Positions 28,040 through 38,030 of a stretch of 64,000 nucleotides of DNA are shown piece after piece (the first letter of the stretch is position 1; each line of letters opens with the position of its first letter). This DNA is from Sphingobacteriales bacterium 50-39 (lineage in GTDB: Bacteria > Bacteroidota > Bacteroidia > Chitinophagales > Chitinophagaceae), in contig MKTZ01000015.1 in assembly GCA_001898505.1 (NCBI GenBank), positions 496,001-560,000 on the forward strand. Direction: 5' to 3'. The position numbers were made by a program, and so were the translations under genes. The notes beneath the pieces are model-generated. The model was not told the DNA's origin and made no database searches. It was given only the letters and a program-made list of their open reading frames with translations.

Positions 28040-30478
28040 ATGTTAAAAAATCACTTGCAACTCGCCATACGCAACCTGTTCAAGAGAAAAGGGTATTCCC
28101 TTCTGAACATATTCGGTCTTGCCATCGGCATCACCTGCTGCCTGTTGATCTTTCAACATGTGGCCTATGAAAGAAGTTACGAACGATTCAACCCCAATGC
28201 GGGACAGATAGTCCGTCTCCGCGTGGACGCCTGGCAGCAAGGCAAGCTGGCATGGCAATCCGCCACCGTCTACCCGGCCATCGCTCCCACGATGAAAAAG
28301 GAATTCCCGGAAGTGGCCGACTACTGCCGCCTCATCGACGCCAACTTCCTTCTCACCAATGATGTCAACCATACCAAGTTCAAAGAGACAAAAGGATACT
28401 TTGCAGACCCCTCGGCCCTCGACATGCTGGGTGTCACCCTGATAAAAGGCAATCCATCTACGGCCCTGGACGGCCCCAATAAAATAATACTCTCCGAGAT
28501 CACAGCCCGGAAATACTTCGGCAGCGAAGATCCGCTGGGGAAAAGACTGACGGTAAGGGACGGGCAGCCCGTCACACTGGAAGTTACGGGCGTCTATAAA
28601 GAATACCCCGACAACTCCCATCTCATACTCCATCATCTTATTTCCTATGCTACGTTGGACGAACAGATCCGGCTCGGCGGCGACTCCAGCCGTCCTGCGG
28701 AAACATCCTGGGGCTGGTATGACTTCTATGCCTATGTCAAATTAAAACCCGGCGCCGACTGGAAGGCGTTACAAGCCAAGCTGCCCGCCTTTGCCGACAG
28801 ACATATCAACAACCAGGAGTGGATGAAAAAGAATGGCAATAAGAATGAGCTTTACCTTATACCCCTCACCGACATCCATCTATTTTCCAATTACAACCAG
28901 GAGGCTGAAGTCAATGGCAATGGCCGGGCGGTCGGATTCCTCTTCCTCATCGCCTTCTTTATCATTCTCATCGCCTGGGTCAACTACACTAACCTCGCTA
29001 CGTCACGAAGTCTTGAAAGAGCCAAAGAGGTCGGTGTCCGCAAAGTGCTCGGCGCTTCGAAGAACCATCTGGTGTTGCAATTCATGACGGAAAGTCTTTT
29101 GCTCAACCTCTTTTCCCTGGCCATCGCGCTGGCGGCAGCTATTCTTTTAACTGGCCCCTTTAACAACCTCATCGGCTCCGAGGGGACCTCTTCCTTCCAT
29201 CTGCCCTTGAATTATACACTGGAATTTGCCGCCCTGTTCCTGGCCGGCACCTTGCTCTCGGGCGCCTACCCCGCCTTTGTATTGTCGGGCTATCATCCCA
29301 TCACCGTGCTGAAGGGGATGTTTAAGAACAGCGGGCAGGGACAGGTGCTCCGGAAAACCCTGATCGTTGGGCAGTTTGCCGTCTCCGTCATCCTCATCGC
29401 CGGCACCATACTCGTTTATCAGCAGGTGCAATACATGCGCAACCAGCAGCTGGGCGCTAACATCAACCAGACACTTGTCATCGAAGGCGCCAGTGCCCAA
29501 CAGGACTCTTTATACAGAACTGCTTTCCAACCCTTCAAGACACAGGTCCTCCAGCAACCCGGTGTCCGCAGCATCACGGCGTCCTCCAATGTCATGGGAC
29601 AGGAAATATACTGGACCAATGGCGCCCGTCGCATCGACCAGGACCGCCGCACTGCCGTCACGCTTTATCATTTGGGAATAGACTATGACTTTCTACCAGC
29701 CTATGAAATGAAACTGGTCGCCGGCAGGAATTTTTCAAAGGACTTCCCTACTGATAATAAGGCGGTCCTACTTAACCAGCGGGCTTCCGATCTGCTGGGA
29801 TTCACCAACGCGGCCGATGCCATCGGTAAAAAGGTGAACCAGGGTGGTGATACCGTCACCGTCATCGGCGTTCTGGCCGACTACCATCATCAGGGTCTGC
29901 AAAAAGCTATCGATCCCATGATCGTCCATCTCCAGCCTTTCCGGCGGAATTATTATTCCATAAAGATCACCTCCCATCCACAGCAGACCATCGCCGCCAT
30001 CGAAAAGATGTGGAACAGCTATTTCCCAAATGACCCTTTCAACTATTTCTTCCTGGATGAGTCGTTTGCGCAGCAATACAAGGCGGACGTAAGATTCGGG
30101 GAGGTCTTTGGACTCTTTGCCTCGCTCGCCATCCTCATCGCCTGCTTTGGCCTATTGGGACTGTCCGCCTACAATGTGCTGCAACGTACCAAGGAGATAG
30201 GCATACGCAAAGTGCTGGGTGCGTCTGTACAAAACCTTGTCTTTACTCTTTCAAGGGAATTCCTGTACCTGGTGCTGATCTCTTTACTCATCGCCGTCCC
30301 CCTCACCTGGTGGGTCATGGACAGCTGGTTGCAGGATTTTGCCTACAGGATATCCATCCAATGGTGGGTTTTTGTGCTGGCAGGGATATTGGCCATTACT
30401 ATCGCCCTCGTCACGGTTGGCATACAGGCCTTGAAGGCGGCCGTAGCTAATCCGGTGAAGAGTCTGCGAACCGAATAA
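28040..30478 (+). CDS. FtsX/MacB-type ABC permease, paralogue 4 of 7
   Basis: 812 residues. TM1 with YSLLNIFGLAIGITCCLLI, first FtsX module near 295-410 (AKEVGVRKVLGASKNH), second near 695-805 (KEIGIRKVLGASVQN), end NPVKSLRTE. The periplasmic domain after TM1 carries the YERSYERFN element found in most paralogues. Together with paralogue 5 it forms the closest-looking pair in the array by N-terminal sequence. Confidence 0.92.
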   Translation: MLKNHLQLAIRNLFKRKGYSLLNIFGLAIGITCCLLIFQHVAYERSYERFNPNAGQIVRLRVDAWQQGKLAWQSATVYPAIAPTMKKEFPEVADYCRLIDANFLLTNDVNHTKFKETKGYFADPSALDMLGVTLIKGNPSTALDGPNKIILSEITARKYFGSEDPLGKRLTVRDGQPVTLEVTGVYKEYPDNSHLILHHLISYATLDEQIRLGGDSSRPAETSWGWYDFYAYVKLKPGADWKALQAKLPAFADRHINNQEWMKKNGNKNELYLIPLTDIHLFSNYNQEAEVNGNGRAVGFLFLIAFFIILIAWVNYTNLATSRSLERAKEVGVRKVLGASKNHLVLQFMTESLLLNLFSLAIALAAAILLTGPFNNLIGSEGTSSFHLPLNYTLEFAALFLAGTLLSGAYPAFVLSGYHPITVLKGMFKNSGQGQVLRKTLIVGQFAVSVILIAGTILVYQQVQYMRNQQLGANINQTLVIEGASAQQDSLYRTAFQPFKTQVLQQPGVRSITASSNVMGQEIYWTNGARRIDQDRRTAVTLYHLGIDYDFLPAYEMKLVAGRNFSKDFPTDNKAVLLNQRASDLLGFTNAADAIGKKVNQGGDTVTVIGVLADYHHQGLQKAIDPMIVHLQPFRRNYYSIKITSHPQQTIAAIEKMWNSYFPNDPFNYFFLDESFAQQYKADVRFGEVFGLFASLAILIACFGLLGLSAYNVLQRTKEIGIRKVLGASVQNLVFTLSREFLYLVLISLLIAVPLTWWVMDSWLQDFAYRISIQWWVFVLAGILAITIALVTVGIQALKAAVANPVKSLRTE

Positions 30479-30499
30479 TCATCATATAACTATTCTCGT

Positions 30500-32914
30500 A
30501 TGATCAAGAACTTTTTCCGTGTCGCCCTGCGAAGCCTGCTCAAGCACCGGGTATTTTCCTTTATCAATATCTTCGGCCTTGCCATCGGCATTGCCGCCAG
30601 CCTGCTCATTCTACAGTACACCCGCTTCGAGCGCAGCTATGACAAGTTCGAAGCCAACGCCAGCCGTATATACCGCGTGCAGCAGGACCGCTACAACGAA
30701 GGCAGGCTCACCACGCAATGGGCAGCCGGGGCCGCCGGCATCGGACTTCTCCTCAAAGAGGCCTTTCCGGAGATACAGGCGGTGGCGAGGCTTCATGACG
30801 AGAATAATATCATGTCCTACAAGGAAAAGTTTTTCAGGGAAGACCATATGTTCTATGCCACCGACGAATTCCTGTCCATGTTCTCCTATCCAGCACTTCA
30901 AGGCTCCGTCACAGGCGCCTTGAAAGATCCTTTTACCGCCGTGCTCACCGCCTCCACCGCACGTAAATATTTCGGGAACGAGGACCCCATCGGCAAGACT
31001 ATTGACCTGAATAAGGTCAACCATTACAAGATCATGGCTGTCCTACCCGATCCTCCGGTGAATACACACCTGAAGTTCAGCATGCTTTTCTCCTTTGTCA
31101 CCCTGGAGAAATTTGCGGGACCAAGCGTCAATACTACCTCGGATTGGGACGGTTTCTTTACCTATATACTCCTCCGACCCGGCGCCGATCCGGGGCAGCT
31201 GGAAAAAAAGATCCCCGCGCTCATCGAAAAAAAATGGGGAGAACAGCTGAATAAAGGCAAAGAGGGGGTAGTCTATCACTTGCAAGCCCTGCCCGACATC
31301 CATCTGTCACCTACCTATATGGTGGAGGCAGAGCCCAACGGAGACAGGAAGGCTGTCAGCTTTCTCGAGATCATTGCTCTGTTCATCATTGTTATTGCCT
31401 GGATAAATTATATCAACCTGGCCACTGCCCGGTCCATCGAGCGTGCGAAAGAAGTGGGCATCCGTAAAACGCTGGGTTCTCTTCGCGGCCAGCTCATCGG
31501 CCAGTTCCTCTTTGAATCCTTTCTCATCAATCTGCTGGCGGTGATCATTGCCTTTGTCCTGGTCCTCCTGTTCCTGCCCGTATTCAACACGATGGCAGGC
31601 AAAAGCCTTACGTTCTCGACGATCAACAACACAGGGTTCTGGTATACGCTCGTAATACTCTTCTCAGGAGGCACCGTCCTCTCGGGGCTTTACCCCGCCT
31701 TTGTGCTTTCCTCCTTTAAGCCTATCGCCGTACTCAAGGGCAGGTTTTCCGGGACCACTCACGGCTCCCTGCTACGGCAATCTCTTGTCATAGGCCAGTT
31801 CGTGGCCTCCGTGCTCCTGATGGCAGGCACGTTTACAGTCTACAGACAGCTGCATTTTATGCAGCACGAGGACCTTGGCATAAAGATCAACCAAACGCTT
31901 GTAGTCAAATTCCCCAGAGTGACAGACTCGACAGTCACAGACAGGCTCGCAGGCTTCCGTACGGAAGTGTTGCATATTCCGGGAGTGACCCGGGTCAGTG
32001 CTTCTACGGAAGTGCCCGGTCGCAAAGTAGGCTGGAATGCAGGTGGGATCCGTGAGGTGGGCGCAGACCCTTCTAAAATCCGGCAATACCGTGTCATCGG
32101 CATCGATTATGATTTTGTGGATGCATACGGGCTGAAGGTGATCAAAGGCAGGAATATCTCCCGCCAGTTCGCCGACTCCGACGCGGTGCTCTTTAATCTC
32201 GCGGCCGTCAAAGAAATGGGCTTTAACAAGCCGGAAGAAGTGCTCAATAAAAGGATTGAGTTTTGGGGCAAGCAATATACCATTGTCGGTGTCGTCTCCA
32301 ACCACCACCAGGAGTCACCGCGCCAGGTGTACGATGCCCATATATTCCGGATGATGGACCATCCCATTGACTATAATTATTTTTCAGTCAAGCTGACTGC
32401 CGGCCGGGAAAGCTGGCCCGCTGTCGTTGCTGCCGTAAAACAACAATATGCGAACTTTTTTCCCAGCAATCCCTTCGATTATTTCTTTCTCGATGACCAT
32501 TATGCGGAACAATACCGGTCCGACGAGCAGTTCGGACAGATCTTCGGGCTCTTCGCCGGTCTCGCCATTTTCGTGTCCTGTCTCGGGCTGCTGGGGCTGG
32601 CTTCCTTCGTGACCAACCAGCGGACCAAAGAGATCGGCATCCGGAAAATAGTTGGGGCGGGAGTAGGCAATATCCTCCTCCTGCTGACAAAGGATTTTCT
32701 GAAGCCGGTGTTGCTGGCTTTTTTGATCGCCACTCCCCTGGCCTGGTACATATTGGGGAAATGGCTGGAGAATTATGCCTTCCGCATAACCCTTACGCCC
32801 TGGATGTTTGTCCTGCCCCTGGCGATCATCCTGGTTGTCGCCCTGCTGACGACGGCCACACAGACTTTGCGGGCCGCGACGGCGAACCCCGTTAAAAATT
32901 TAAGGACTGAGTAG
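30500..32914 (+). CDS. FtsX/MacB-type ABC permease, paralogue 5 of 7
   Basis: 804 residues. TM1 with FSFINIFGLAIGIAASLLI, first FtsX module near 290-405 (AKEVGIRKTLGSLRGQ), second near 690-800 (KEIGIRKIVGAGVGN), end NPVKNLRTE. It follows paralogue 4 after 21 bp. A 241-bp gap with two perfect inverted repeats follows, so it is probably the last gene of the first permease block. Confidence 0.92.
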   Translation: MIKNFFRVALRSLLKHRVFSFINIFGLAIGIAASLLILQYTRFERSYDKFEANASRIYRVQQDRYNEGRLTTQWAAGAAGIGLLLKEAFPEIQAVARLHDENNIMSYKEKFFREDHMFYATDEFLSMFSYPALQGSVTGALKDPFTAVLTASTARKYFGNEDPIGKTIDLNKVNHYKIMAVLPDPPVNTHLKFSMLFSFVTLEKFAGPSVNTTSDWDGFFTYILLRPGADPGQLEKKIPALIEKKWGEQLNKGKEGVVYHLQALPDIHLSPTYMVEAEPNGDRKAVSFLEIIALFIIVIAWINYINLATARSIERAKEVGIRKTLGSLRGQLIGQFLFESFLINLLAVIIAFVLVLLFLPVFNTMAGKSLTFSTINNTGFWYTLVILFSGGTVLSGLYPAFVLSSFKPIAVLKGRFSGTTHGSLLRQSLVIGQFVASVLLMAGTFTVYRQLHFMQHEDLGIKINQTLVVKFPRVTDSTVTDRLAGFRTEVLHIPGVTRVSASTEVPGRKVGWNAGGIREVGADPSKIRQYRVIGIDYDFVDAYGLKVIKGRNISRQFADSDAVLFNLAAVKEMGFNKPEEVLNKRIEFWGKQYTIVGVVSNHHQESPRQVYDAHIFRMMDHPIDYNYFSVKLTAGRESWPAVVAAVKQQYANFFPSNPFDYFFLDDHYAEQYRSDEQFGQIFGLFAGLAIFVSCLGLLGLASFVTNQRTKEIGIRKIVGAGVGNILLLLTKDFLKPVLLAFLIATPLAWYILGKWLENYAFRITLTPWMFVLPLAIILVVALLTTATQTLRAATANPVKNLRTE

Positions 32915-33009
32915 GTCTGACCCATAAAAATGCTTATGCGACCAATGGCGGAATGCAGGCTCAAGGGTGCTTAAAAAGATGCTGAACAATTGGTTTAAAA
33001 AAACGCAGA

Positions 33010-33032
33010 TTTTAGTACTTTAAGTACTAAAA
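33010..33032. promoter_or_regulatory. Perfect 23-bp palindrome between permeases 5 and 6
   Basis: Arms of 11 bp, TTTTAGTACTT and its exact complement, flank a single central T. It lies in the only long gap inside the permease array, 124-146 bp before the next gene, where an operator for a second transcription unit would be expected. The AT content and lack of a T tract argue against a terminator. Confidence 0.5.
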
Positions 33033-33054
33033 TTCGACAAAAAATAAACCAGAT

Positions 33055-33098
33055 TTGCCATGTCCTTTAAACATAGTCGTATTTTACAGACATGGCAA
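33055..33098. promoter_or_regulatory. 10-bp-arm inverted repeat before permease 6
   Basis: TTGCCATGTC at 33055-33064 and its exact complement at 33089-33098 are separated by 24 bp. It is a second perfect inverted repeat in the same 241-bp gap. It could be a two-half-site operator or an mRNA hairpin upstream of the gene at 33156. Confidence 0.45.
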
Positions 33099-33155
33099 CC
33101 TCAATGCAAGCCAGGACTGACGAATATTTTTAAAAAACTACTGGACTATTGATTT

Positions 33156-35495
33156 ATGAAGACCCCGTTAAAAATAGCGCTGCGCCATCTCCGGAAATAC
33201 CCCCTCTTCTCCTCCATCAACCTGGCGGGGCTTTCTGTTGGCATCGCCGCCTCCTTTATCCTGCTGATCTATTCGGAAAGAGAAATGAACACCGACAGTC
33301 AGTTCGCGGATGCGGACAGGATCGCCCGCGTAGGCACCGACTTCTTCAATATAGGAGGCTTTGCTCAAAGCCAGCCGGGTCTTAATCCCCTGCTGCAGGG
33401 CGCCTGCAAGGACATCCAATACGCTACCTCCTTCGATAAGGATTATGGCGAGACGGAGGTCAGGACCTCGCTGAATGAAAGAGCCTATACAGGCATTCAC
33501 GCCTACTTCATCGACTCCAATTTTTTTAAGGTCTTCTCCTATGGCGCCGCTGAAGGAGTCATTCCTGGGAAAGGACTGTCCCCGGGGGAAGCCATCGTTT
33601 CCGAGACCAATGCACACCGGCTGTTTGGCTCCGGATCCCCCATCGGAAAGACCCTGCTCATCGGCAAGGAAAATACACCCTATAAAGTTGTCGCCGTATT
33701 GAAGGAAGGCTTTGAAAGATCACACCTGGACCCGACCCTGCTGCTGCCCCTGCCCAGGAACGAAATGTACGATTACCCCCACAACTGGGCCAGCTGTAAT
33801 ATCTATAACTATATCAGGCTGCGGCCCGGAGGCTCATTTGCCGGCGTACAGGCCACACTCGACAGGATACTGAAAAAGCTGGTGAACCCCGAGTTTGCTT
33901 ATATGCATGTTCAGTTCATTCTTCAGCCGTTGCGTGACATCTATTTCCATTCCCATCTCAACCTGGAGCTCTCACCCGGCGGCAGCCTCGCACAGGTGAG
34001 GTTACTGGGCGCCATTGGCCTCTTCCTCATCCTGCTGGCCATCATCAATTATGTCAATCTCGTTACCGCCCGCTCATCCACCCGTAATAAGGAGTTTGGG
34101 CTGAAAAAGACCCTGGGCGCCTCCCGCTACCAGCTCGCGGGTCAGATAGTCCTGGAATCGCTGCTCTTCAGCCTCGTGGCCATGCTGCTGTCCTGCGGCC
34201 TCATACAGGTCATCGCCTACCTCTATCGTCATTTTACAGGCGATGAGCTGACAAGCACTCTTCCATTGATGATATCCCATTACGGATGGCTGCTTCTCTT
34301 TTCCCTGTCAGTAGGTCTGATCGCCGGCCTGTACCCCGCCGTCTATCTCACGGCCATCAAGCCCATCCTCTCCCTGCGGTCTATGGCCGGCCGGCCCGGC
34401 AGGACAAGCCCCCGTGTACGCAATGTGCTGGTGCTGGTGCAATTCTCCATCGCCGCTGCGCTCGTGTTCGCCTCCTTTGTCGTATACAGTCAATTGCAAT
34501 ATATCAACAGCAAGGACAAAGGATTAAAAGCAGAAGGAGTCGTGCTGGTGAACAACTTCCGCAACCAGGAAGCCTTTCGTCATCTCATCGAACAGCAGTC
34601 ACAGGTGGTCAGCACCAGCTTTTGCAACCGCACCCCCGCCGGCAGCACCATTTGGGTCAATACATACCAGAAGCCCGGCATGAGCAACAATATGTCCATT
34701 CAATACTTCCCCGTGGATGACAAGTTCCTATCTACTATGAATATGCGCCTTATCGAGGGCAGGAACTTCAACAGGGACCTTATCACGGACACCAACTCGC
34801 TTATCCTGAATGAATCCGCCGTGGCGGCGCTGGGACTCTTCAACCCCATCGGCGCTACCCTCAATGGCAGTCAGCACATCATCGGCGTGGTAAAGGACTT
34901 TTCTTACAATTCCCTTCATGAAAAGATAGCCCCCGCTATACTGGGCTTTTCGCCCCAGGGTAATATCCTCGCCATACGGATCAAGGGTGGACATACGGCG
35001 CAATTCCTGGACTGGCTGCAGGCCACCGGCAAAAAGTTCATGCCTGACGCGCCTCCGGCCATCAGCTTCCTGGACGACAATTTCAAACAGCTGGCGAAAA
35101 AAGATAAATTACTGGGCGACGCCATCGGCTTCTTTACCATACTGGCCATATTTTTAGCGACACTGGGTCTCACGGGTCTCACCCTTTTTACCATCGAAAG
35201 ACGTACCCGGGAGATTGGCGTCCGGAAAGTGCTCGGCGCTACTATTCCCGATATATTGGCCCTCGTGTCAAAGGATTTTGTCAAGCTTACCTTTGTAGCT
35301 TCCGGTATCGCGCTGCCCCTTAGCTGGTGGCTCGTACACCGCTGGCTCGAGAATTTCGCCTATCGCGTCTCCATCGGCTGGTGGATATTCTTTCTCACCG
35401 AAGCCATACTGCTGCTGATAGCCCTGTCCGTCATCAGCCTGCTGGCCCTGAAGGCGGCAACCGTGAATCCAGTGAAGACGTTGCGCACGGAATAA
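33156..35495 (+). CDS. FtsX/MacB-type ABC permease, paralogue 6 of 7
   Basis: 779 residues, the shortest and most divergent of the seven. TM1 is FSSINLAGLSVGIAASFIL, but the following element reads EREMNTDSQFADADRIARV in place of the usual SYDxFN form. First FtsX module near 285-400 with NKEFGLKKTLGASRYQ (Arg replaced by Lys), second near 655-770 with REIGVRKVLGATIP, end NPVKTLRTE. It starts a second block after the palindrome-containing gap, so it may be expressed separately from paralogues 1-5. Confidence 0.92.
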   Translation: MKTPLKIALRHLRKYPLFSSINLAGLSVGIAASFILLIYSEREMNTDSQFADADRIARVGTDFFNIGGFAQSQPGLNPLLQGACKDIQYATSFDKDYGETEVRTSLNERAYTGIHAYFIDSNFFKVFSYGAAEGVIPGKGLSPGEAIVSETNAHRLFGSGSPIGKTLLIGKENTPYKVVAVLKEGFERSHLDPTLLLPLPRNEMYDYPHNWASCNIYNYIRLRPGGSFAGVQATLDRILKKLVNPEFAYMHVQFILQPLRDIYFHSHLNLELSPGGSLAQVRLLGAIGLFLILLAIINYVNLVTARSSTRNKEFGLKKTLGASRYQLAGQIVLESLLFSLVAMLLSCGLIQVIAYLYRHFTGDELTSTLPLMISHYGWLLLFSLSVGLIAGLYPAVYLTAIKPILSLRSMAGRPGRTSPRVRNVLVLVQFSIAAALVFASFVVYSQLQYINSKDKGLKAEGVVLVNNFRNQEAFRHLIEQQSQVVSTSFCNRTPAGSTIWVNTYQKPGMSNNMSIQYFPVDDKFLSTMNMRLIEGRNFNRDLITDTNSLILNESAVAALGLFNPIGATLNGSQHIIGVVKDFSYNSLHEKIAPAILGFSPQGNILAIRIKGGHTAQFLDWLQATGKKFMPDAPPAISFLDDNFKQLAKKDKLLGDAIGFFTILAIFLATLGLTGLTLFTIERRTREIGVRKVLGATIPDILALVSKDFVKLTFVASGIALPLSWWLVHRWLENFAYRVSIGWWIFFLTEAILLLIALSVISLLALKAATVNPVKTLRTE

Positions 35496-35504
35496 ACCCA
35501 TCAC

Positions 35505-37943
35505 ATGATAAAGCACTACATAAAAACCGCCCTACGCACCCTCCGCCGTAACAAGCTCTTCTCGGTGATCAATGTCCTGGGGCTCTCCATCGGGCTCAGC
35601 GCCGCGCTGATCATCTACCTCATCGTACAGTACGATTTCAGCTTCGAGCAATCCCGGAAGGATAAGGACCGTATCTACCGCGTCGTCACTATGATGAGCT
35701 TTTCCAATTCGTCCTATCCAAATTCCGGCACACCCTACCCCATAGTAGAAGCCACGCGTAAAGAGGTCCGTGGCATCGATGGGTCCGCCAATTTCTTTAC
35801 CATCTCGGGAGAAGCCTCCATACCCAGACAGGGAGCCGCGCCGGTGAAATTCAAACACCTGTCCAATCTTATATACACCGACGAACATTATTTCCAGCTA
35901 TTCCCCGCTCAGTGGCTGGCAGGCGGGCCTGGCCCGCTCAACGAACTTTTTCATGTGACCCTGACCGAAAGTCGTGCTCAAACCTATTTCCCCGGTCTTA
36001 GCCCTGCACAGGCCATGGGCAGGACCGTGATCTATGACGACTCCATTCCCTGCACCGTAACGGGCATCATAAAGGATGAGAAAGGCATGACCGACCTTGC
36101 CTTCCAGGAATTTATCTCGCTGCCCACCATCAAGCACAGCTCCAGCAGCGATGAGGCAGGGTCCGACTGGGGCTCCCTCAACTCGAACACCCAGTTCTTT
36201 GTCCGGCTGGAGAAAGGCGTTCAACCCGGACAGGTGGAGCAGCAGCTGGCTACGCTGAGAAAAAAATACAGCAATGACGGCAAGGATACGATCAATAAGA
36301 TGATCCAGCATCTCCAGCCGCTCACGGATATCCATTTCACCGGCGACTACGCCAGTTTTGGCAAGCGCCAGGCCAGCAAGGCAGCCCTCTACGGGTTGCT
36401 GGTTGTAGCCATTTTCCTGCTGAGCCTCGGCAGCATCAATTTTATCAACCTTACGACCGCGCAGGCAGCCCAGAGAGCAAAAGAGATCGGTATACGCAAG
36501 ACCATGGGCGGCTCCCGTCGTCAGCTCATCACCCAGTTCCTCAGCGAAGCCTTTCTCCTTACCCTGATCAGCACCCTCCTGTCCGTGGGCCTTGCGCCGT
36601 GGCTGATGAAGGCATTCTCCGACTTCATCCCAAAAGATCTCCCATTTACGCTCTCAGCCAACCTTTACCTGTTCCTCGCCGGGCTCGTCATTGTCGTCAC
36701 CCTCCTCTCAGGCTTCTACCCCGCGCTGGTGCTGTCCCGCTTCAAGCCCGTGCTGGCCATGAAGAACCAGGCCTTTTCCAATAAGAGCACTACCCGCAAT
36801 GCCCTGCTTCGCCAGAGCCTCACCATCTTTCAGTTCGTCATTGCGCAGGGCTTTATCATCGGCACCATCATCGTAGGCAGCCAGATACATTTTTTCCTGA
36901 ATAAGGATATGGGATTCAAGAAGGAGGCGATCTTTTATTTCTATCCACCATTTAACGCCGCTGACCTGTCCCAGCGACAGCAACTGTTGAGGGACAGGCT
37001 ACTTACCATACCCGGCATCACCCAGCTCAGCGTATGTGATGCTCCTCCCGCCTCCGGCTGGATCAATTCCGAGCTCATGACCTACAACGACGGGAAAAAG
37101 GATATCAATTCCGATGTACAGATCCTGAATGTGGACACAAACTATATGAAGCTGTATGGTCTCAAGCTTCTGGCCGGTCGCAATATTCGTCCAGTCCCCG
37201 ACAGCCCACGTCAGATGGTGATCAACCGCAGCTATGCACAGGTCCTGGGATTCACCCATCCGGAACAGGCGCTGGGAAAGGTCATAAAAGGATCGAATAT
37301 CGTTGTGGGTGTGGCGGAGGATTTTCATCAGACATCGCTCCATAAAGCTATCCGGCCGCTGGCGATGACCAATGGTCACAGCGGCATGCCCTTCCAATGG
37401 TTCCACATTGCATTGCCCAATACACCGCAGGGGCGGGCCGGCTGGAAAAAAACCATTGCTGCCGTACAACAGGCATATAAGGACATCTTCCCGGGTGAGG
37501 ATTTCGAATATACTTTTTTCGATGACAGCATAGCGCAATTCTATATAGCCGAACAGCATATGTCCACATTGCTTCGCTGGGCCACCGGCCTTACCATCTT
37601 TATCAGCTGTCTGGGACTGCTGGGGCTGGTGATCTATTCCACCAACCTTCGTACAAAGGAAATAGGCGTCCGAAAGGTCCTGGGCGCCTCCGTAACACAG
37701 ATCGTCTCTCTGTTATCAAGGGATTTTGTAAAATTGGTTTGTATTGCGTTTGTGATCGCTGTGCCCGTCGCCTGGTATGCCACTCATCGCTGGATGGAGA
37801 GCTTCGTGTATAGGACGACGATAGGTTGGTGGGTATATGCCCTCAGCGGGCTGGCCATGTTGGTGATGGCGCTGCTCACGCTTAGCATACAGACCATCCG
37901 GGCCGCGAGTGCCAATCCGGTGAAGAGCTTGCGGACGGAGTGA
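35505..37943 (+). CDS. FtsX/MacB-type ABC permease, paralogue 7 of 7
   Basis: 812 residues, starting 9 bp after paralogue 6. TM1 FSVINVLGLSIGLSAALII, first FtsX module near 295-410 (AKEIGIRKTMGGSRRQ), second near 690-805 (KEIGVRKVLGASVTQ), end NPVKSLRTE. Its periplasmic part resembles paralogue 2 (both have the stretch SGTPxP after the first 60 residues), suggesting that array members share subfamilies. The surface-protein gene follows after 87 bp. Confidence 0.92.
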   Translation: MIKHYIKTALRTLRRNKLFSVINVLGLSIGLSAALIIYLIVQYDFSFEQSRKDKDRIYRVVTMMSFSNSSYPNSGTPYPIVEATRKEVRGIDGSANFFTISGEASIPRQGAAPVKFKHLSNLIYTDEHYFQLFPAQWLAGGPGPLNELFHVTLTESRAQTYFPGLSPAQAMGRTVIYDDSIPCTVTGIIKDEKGMTDLAFQEFISLPTIKHSSSSDEAGSDWGSLNSNTQFFVRLEKGVQPGQVEQQLATLRKKYSNDGKDTINKMIQHLQPLTDIHFTGDYASFGKRQASKAALYGLLVVAIFLLSLGSINFINLTTAQAAQRAKEIGIRKTMGGSRRQLITQFLSEAFLLTLISTLLSVGLAPWLMKAFSDFIPKDLPFTLSANLYLFLAGLVIVVTLLSGFYPALVLSRFKPVLAMKNQAFSNKSTTRNALLRQSLTIFQFVIAQGFIIGTIIVGSQIHFFLNKDMGFKKEAIFYFYPPFNAADLSQRQQLLRDRLLTIPGITQLSVCDAPPASGWINSELMTYNDGKKDINSDVQILNVDTNYMKLYGLKLLAGRNIRPVPDSPRQMVINRSYAQVLGFTHPEQALGKVIKGSNIVVGVAEDFHQTSLHKAIRPLAMTNGHSGMPFQWFHIALPNTPQGRAGWKKTIAAVQQAYKDIFPGEDFEYTFFDDSIAQFYIAEQHMSTLLRWATGLTIFISCLGLLGLVIYSTNLRTKEIGVRKVLGASVTQIVSLLSRDFVKLVCIAFVIAVPVAWYATHRWMESFVYRTTIGWWVYALSGLAMLVMALLTLSIQTIRAASANPVKSLRTE

Positions 37944-38030
37944 GCTTTGCGAGCTCGGGTATTTTTATTATATTGGAACTGCCGGCAGAGGCCTGGAACT
38001 TCAGCCCTCTTTTAACCTCAAAAAAACACC

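Noticed and set aside
37942-37967. Possible terminator after permease 7 (GAGCT/AGCTC followed by a T-rich run)
   Set aside because: The stem is only 5 bp and overlaps the stop codon, and the T run is interrupted; too weak to call.
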